In this document: positions 7,135 to 9,395 of the stretch, piece after piece
Layout of the letters: every line of letters begins with the position of its first letter
How positions within the stretch are numbered: the stretch's first letter is position 1
Assembly (NCBI GenBank): GCA_036274675.1
Contig: DASUFE010000117.1
Span: 1 to 9,395 of the forward strand
Direction: 5' to 3'
Length of the DNA stretch: 9,395 nucleotides
Origin: DASUFE01 sp036274675
Lineage (GTDB): Bacteria > Pseudomonadota > Gammaproteobacteria > HTCC5015
Notes under the pieces: generated by a model
Told to the model about the DNA's origin: nothing
The model's database searches: none
The model's input: the letters and a program-made list of their open reading frames with translations, nothing else
Made by a program: the position numbers and the translations under genes

Positions 7135-8994
7135 GTGGGTAGTCAGCGGCGGCATCGGGCAGTCGATGCTGTCGGCGATGGCGCGTATCAACTCCACTTC
7201 GCGGATATTGACCACGCCGTCGGCTTCGGCGGCGACGCAGAGGGCTTTCAGGACCGCCGGTTTCTCCAGCGGCATCAGAAGACGAATCTTTTCCAGGGCG
7301 AGGTTCAGCTTCGACTGGCGCAAGTTCGTCTTGTCCGGCAGTTCGGTGCTCAATCCCAGTTTCGAGGCGGCGCAGAAAAAAGCGCTCTCCGCCTGCTGCT
7401 TGTTGCCGGCGCCGGTATAGGCGACGGCGGCCAGCAGCAGCCGGCATTCCTCGGCCAGGCGTGCGGGTTTGTTATAGCGTGGCCGCGCAGGTTGCGGTTT
7501 CTCCAGCGCTTGCATGAAGATGCGGTACAAGGCCCATTCCCAGAGCTCGACTTTGCCGTCGGCCTTGATCACGGAGAGCAGGCACTGCTTGAAGGCGGCG
7601 CGCTGTTCCTGCGAGAGCATCCTGAGCGCCGGAGTGCACAGTTCGAGCAGCGGCATGCGCCGGTCCTCGCGAAGTGACGCGAGCAGAGGGAGGATTTCAT
7701 CCAAGGTGACCAGTACATTGTGGTCCGCGCCAAGGCCCAGTGCACCAAGCTGCGTCTTCCAGTCCGAGGCATTGCCGCTCAGCATGAGCCCCAGCGCGAT
7801 TGCCCAGGCTCCTTCCGGATAATGCGCCGTCGCGGCGAGCTGTTCCGGAATACGGTTTATAAGCTCGCGTGCATGCTCGATGTGCTGCACCGTGGGAGCG
7901 CCGGTTTGGGTAACTGCCTCGGCCAGTTCGGCGGAAGTTACGGCCGTCAGTGCGGCATTTTGCGTCCAGTGCGCCTGTTCCGGCCCGGTCTGCTTTTTGT
8001 ATTCGCGTCTGACTTCGGGGAACCGTCCGTCCCAGCGCGGATTGATCCGTCGGATGCGCTGTTCCAGAGGCGGATGCGTCGGGAAAAAACCGTCCAGCCA
8101 CGGGCTGACGCCGCGTGCGATATAGAAATGGCTGTATTCGGCGGCGTTGGGAACGGCGAGTGCCGAACCGATTTTCCAGCCGCCGATCTTCTGCAGAGCG
8201 CCGGCAATACCGTCCGGGTTACGCGTGAATTGAACGGCGGAGGCGTCCGCCAGGAACTCGCGCTGCCGGCTGACCGCCGCCTTGATCATGCCTCCGAAGA
8301 ATGAGCCTGCATACCCTACCACCATCAAACCCATGCCCAGCAGGATCAATGGTCCGCCTTCCCGTGAACGCCAGGTGGCGCGGATTAATCTGTCGCCGGC
8401 GAGGGCGATAAAGAGAATGCCGAACAGGATGGCGATCAGCCTCAGATTGAGGCGCATGTCGCCGTTCAGCATGTGCGAGAACTCGTGGGCAATTACGCCC
8501 TGCAGTTCATCCCGGTCCAGCAATTCCATGGCGGCGCGCGTGATGCCGATTACCGCGTCATGGGGGCCGTAACCCGCGGCAAAGGCGTTGATGGCTCGGT
8601 CTTCCAGTACATAGACGATGGGCACGGAAGTGCCGGAGGCGAGCGCCATTTCCTCCACGATGTTGATCACTTTGCGCTCGTCCGGATCGCGGGTATTCGA
8701 AGGTATGGGCCGACCTCCCAGGGCCGAGGCCACGGCCGTCCCCCCCTCACTCAATGTCGACCACTTATAGAGAATCGCCAGCAGCACGATACTGGCAATG
8801 CCGAGCGCGATATAGCCATGAATCTGCGGCGGGATATCTTTAAAGTGGGGATATTGCCTGGGAGCATTTATGCCCAGGAACAGGGCGACCAGCAGGTCAG
8901 TCAGGGCAATCAGGGAAAGGACGGCGGCCGTGAACAACAGCACAAGGCGTGAGGTATGGCGCCTGGCTTGTTCCTGATGCTCGAAAAAATTCAT
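7132..8994 (-). CDS. Membrane-bound M48 family (HtpX-like) zinc metalloprotease with TerB-like tail
   Basis: I chose the ATG at 8994 (MNFFEHQEQARR, the usual opening of this family) over an in-frame TTG at 9018, giving 620 residues. Two membrane segments lie at about 17-41 and 60-76. The zinc site is HEFSH at 170-174, with the third ligand probably Glu246 in RQREFLADA, a classic M48 arrangement. Two more hydrophobic segments lie at about 186-200 and 217-233. THPPLEQRI (306-314) is another HtpX-family signature. From about 440 onward is a helical extension with two ADG motifs (ADGKV near 478, ADGVV near 591), as in TerB-like domains. It should act at the inner membrane in protein quality control or envelope processing. 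It follows lemA by 27 bases on the same strand, the widespread LemA-M48 pairing; the exact substrate is unknown. Confidence 0.9.
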   Translation of the reverse strand: MNFFEHQEQARRHTSRLVLLFTAAVLSLIALTDLLVALFLGINAPRQYPHFKDIPPQIHGYIALGIASIVLLAILYKWSTLSEGGTAVASALGGRPIPSNTRDPDERKVINIVEEMALASGTSVPIVYVLEDRAINAFAAGYGPHDAVIGITRAAMELLDRDELQGVIAHEFSHMLNGDMRLNLRLIAILFGILFIALAGDRLIRATWRSREGGPLILLGMGLMVVGYAGSFFGGMIKAAVSRQREFLADASAVQFTRNPDGIAGALQKIGGWKIGSALAVPNAAEYSHFYIARGVSPWLDGFFPTHPPLEQRIRRINPRWDGRFPEVRREYKKQTGPEQAHWTQNAALTAVTSAELAEAVTQTGAPTVQHIEHARELINRIPEQLAATAHYPEGAWAIALGLMLSGNASDWKTQLGALGLGADHNVLVTLDEILPLLASLREDRRMPLLELCTPALRMLSQEQRAAFKQCLLSVIKADGKVELWEWALYRIFMQALEKPQPARPRYNKPARLAEECRLLLAAVAYTGAGNKQQAESAFFCAASKLGLSTELPDKTNLRQSKLNLALEKIRLLMPLEKPAVLKALCVAAEADGVVNIREVELIRAIADSIDCPMPPLTTH

Positions 8995-9000
8995 GTCGTG

Positions 9001-9004
9001 CCTG
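9001..9004 (-). promoter_or_regulatory. Ribosome binding site of the M48 gene
   Basis: Read on the minus strand, CAGG ends six bases before the ATG at 8994. It is a modest Shine-Dalgarno sequence, but it supports the ATG over the upstream TTG at 9018, which starts only four bases after the lemA stop. Confidence 0.5.
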
Positions 9005-9021
9005 AAACAGAGAATCAACGG

Positions 9022-9395
9022 CTAAAACGATACTTTTGGGGCCTGCTGAATGTCCTTGCGGTCCTCGAACTCCAGCAGACTGGCATCCTTGGTAAAGCCG
9101 AACAGGGGAGCGAAGAAGACCGGCGGAAAGCTCTGGCGGTAGGTGTTGAATTCCATGACGGCGTCATTGAATGCCTGGCGTGCGAAGGCGATCCGGTTCT
9201 CGGTGCTTGCCAGCTCTTCGGTGACCTGCATCATGTTCTGGTTGGCCTTGAGCTCCGGGTAAGCCTCCATAACTACGTTGAGCCTGCCGAGCGCACCGGC
9301 GAGTGCGCCTTCCGCGCCGGATAACTGTTGTATTGCGCCGGCGTTCGCGGGGTCGACGGCAACGGCTTGCAGGCCGGCCACTGCCTGATTGCGCG
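9022..9395 (-). CDS. lemA: LemA family protein, 5' partial
   Basis: Only the C-terminal 123 residues are present. The frame stays open to the window edge (RNQAVAGLQAV...), so the GTG at 9381 is an internal codon and the N-terminal membrane anchor lies outside. The visible part has the LemA hallmarks: AYPELKANQNM, then EELASTENRIAFARQAFNDAV, then FNTYRQSFP, a short hydrophobic FFAPLFGF and a closing APKVSF. LemA proteins are small, membrane-anchored, mostly helical proteins of unclear biochemical function. The stop (complement of 9022-9024) is followed after 27 bases by the M48 protease, so the two are very likely co-transcribed with lemA first; the promoter is beyond the window. Confidence 0.92.
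   Translation of the reverse strand, partial: RNQAVAGLQAVAVDPANAGAIQQLSGAEGALAGALGRLNVVMEAYPELKANQNMMQVTEELASTENRIAFARQAFNDAVMEFNTYRQSFPPVFFAPLFGFTKDASLLEFEDRKDIQQAPKVSF

Noticed and set aside
7135..7300. Possible terminator after the phospholipase C/P1-like gene
   Set aside because: No stable hairpin with a following T-run was found; the region is ordinary M48 coding sequence on the other strand.
7135..8304. Plus-strand open frames of 180 and 194 codons opposite the M48 gene
   Set aside because: They are shadows of a high-G+C gene with intact protease motifs; the products match nothing and have no convincing ribosome sites.
8992..9018. TTG start at 9018 for the M48 gene
   Set aside because: The family normally begins MNFFEHQ, the ATG at 8994 fits this and has a weak ribosome site, and the TTG would sit almost on the lemA stop.

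Overview
The window holds five protein-coding genes packed almost without gaps. Both end genes run off the edge. The moderate-to-high G+C content, the lipoprotein and exported-protein signals, the thrombospondin type 3 repeats of the 'D-x-C-x-N-T-P-x-G ... N-G-C' type and the LemA/M48 pair suggest a Gram-negative bacterium, probably a gammaproteobacterium. I cannot name the genus from sequence alone. I see no RNA gene, CRISPR array, insertion sequence, origin or attachment site, and no gene-free stretch longer than 27 bases.

Left part, plus strand (1-7131): a three-gene, translationally coupled operon of exported proteins. The first gene, cut at its 5' end, encodes a very large multidomain subtilisin-family (S8) serine protease. 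Its visible order is two beta-sandwich-like N-terminal modules, an I9-like propeptide, the catalytic domain with an intact Asp/His/Asn/Ser set, two cadherin-like repeats, a clipped Big_9/VCBS-like module, eight thrombospondin type 3 calcium-binding repeats, an Ig-like module, a PKD domain and an NTF2-like tail. Two bases downstream is a small lipoprotein with a carboxypeptidase-regulatory-like beta domain. Overlapping that gene by an ATGA is a secreted protein of the zinc-dependent phospholipase C / S1-P1 nuclease superfamily. Together they look like a secreted or surface-associated hydrolytic module acting on macromolecules or membranes outside the cell; its substrate is unknown.

Right part, minus strand (7132-9395): a lemA gene (N-terminal part beyond the window) followed by a membrane-bound M48 (HtpX-like) metalloprotease with a long C-terminal extension carrying TerB-like motifs. 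This pair is a familiar envelope-associated arrangement with housekeeping-like composition.

The two operons converge, and their stop codons abut in a single TGATCA palindrome (7129-7134) with no spacer and no visible terminator. Transcripts must therefore end inside the opposing coding sequence or overlap. The main points of interest are the protease-lipoprotein-metalloenzyme operon as a possible functional unit, the metal site of the phospholipase C/P1-like protein, and signs of domain shuffling in the giant protease.
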